The notes below the pieces were generated by a model. It did no database searches. It saw nothing but the letters and a program-made list of their open reading frames with translations, and had not been told where the DNA came from. A program made the translations under genes and the position numbers. This document shows positions 6,985 through 7,073 of a stretch of DNA of 7,073 nt, piece after piece. Within the stretch, counting starts at the first letter, position 1. Each line of letters opens with the position of its first letter. The DNA is from JAAYKT01 sp964408955 (GTDB lineage: Bacteria > Bacillota > Clostridia > Lutisporales > Lutisporaceae): NCBI GenBank assembly GCA_964408955.1, contig CAYPBK010000074.1, positions 1 through 7,073 of the forward strand. Reading direction: 5' to 3'.

Positions 6985-7018
6985 GCTTATTATATTTGAT
7001 ACGATTGCGGAGTTACAA
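6985..7018 (-). repeat. Promoter-like repeat, copy 2 (contains the CDF promoter)
   Basis: This is the partner of 5657-5690, with the same orientation and 26 of 34 identical positions. The plus-strand core is TATATTTGATACGATTG at 6991-7007. The conserved part includes the spacer between the promoter boxes, which is normally free to vary. Confidence 0.55.
6989..7018 (-). promoter_or_regulatory. Candidate sigma-A promoter of the CDF gene
   Basis: TTGTAA (7013-7018, 4 of 6) is followed after 18 bases by a perfect TATAAT (6989-6994). Transcription would begin near 6982 and give a leader of about 50 bases, too short for a metal riboswitch. Confidence 0.6.
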
Positions 7019-7040
7019 GGCTAATAGTCTGTAAGCTTAT

Positions 7041-7073
7041 TCCGGGTTGCGCCAAAACTCGCTTCGCTCAAAC
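7041..7073. repeat. GC-rich symmetric element cut by the right window edge
   Basis: AAACTCGCTTCGCTCAAA at 7055-7072 is a perfect 18-base mirror repeat (it reads the same backwards on one strand). On the minus strand its centre is GCGAAGC (7061-7067), a heptamer known to form an exceptionally stable DNA mini-hairpin. It is preceded by GGGTTGCGCC (7044-7053), which looks like one arm of a larger inverted repeat whose other arm would lie beyond the edge. It could be a terminator of a neighbouring gene or a dispersed intergenic repeat. Confidence 0.45.

Noticed and set aside
1..7073. CRISPR array, tRNA, rRNA or a complete mobile element
   Set aside because: No regularly spaced repeats, cloverleaf sequences, rRNA segments or transposase genes were recognised on either strand.

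Overview
The window looks like ordinary chromosomal DNA from a low-GC Gram-positive anaerobe of the Bacillota, most likely of the Clostridia/Tissierellales kind. The reasons are A+T-rich intergenic DNA, strong AGGAGG-type ribosome binding sites, an oligopeptide permease with Clostridia-like features, a DAP-pathway decarboxylase and a Mn-type cation diffusion facilitator. This placement is inference from style and protein families; no marker gene is present. All convincing genes lie on the minus strand, so transcription runs from the high-numbered end to the low-numbered end.

Layout in transcription order. Positions 6930-7073 hold the promoter region of the first gene and, at the very edge, half of a GC-rich symmetric element. 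Positions 5739-6929 encode a cation diffusion facilitator (CDF) exporter with an unusual C-terminus, apparently two tandem copies of the cytoplasmic dimerisation domain. Positions 5328-5738 are a 411-base AT-rich gap with no gene. It holds a candidate lysA promoter with a GC-rich palindrome and a second copy of the promoter-like element found upstream of the CDF gene. Positions 4050-5327 encode diaminopimelate decarboxylase (LysA). After 25 bases comes an oligopeptide ABC transporter cluster: lipoprotein binding protein (2210-4024), permeases OppB (1229-2182) and OppC (268-1236), and the first about 68 codons of the ATPase OppD (41-256). The OppD frame ends abnormally just after the Walker A region.

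How the genes fit together: the binding lipoprotein captures peptides outside the cell, OppB and OppC form the channel, and OppD (normally with OppF) supplies energy. LysA makes lysine from meso-DAP. Its tight linkage to a peptide importer suggests a shared role in lysine or amino-acid supply, though simple co-transcription is as far as the sequence goes. The CDF gene appears to be a separate unit with its own promoter.

No wholly new system is evident. The points worth a second look are: the apparent AUA start of the binding protein; the broken oppD at the left edge, which together with the AUA start may mean the opp cluster is decaying or that the sequence has errors; the duplicated CDF C-terminal domain; the matched promoter-like elements on either side of the CDF gene; and the symmetric element cut by the right edge.
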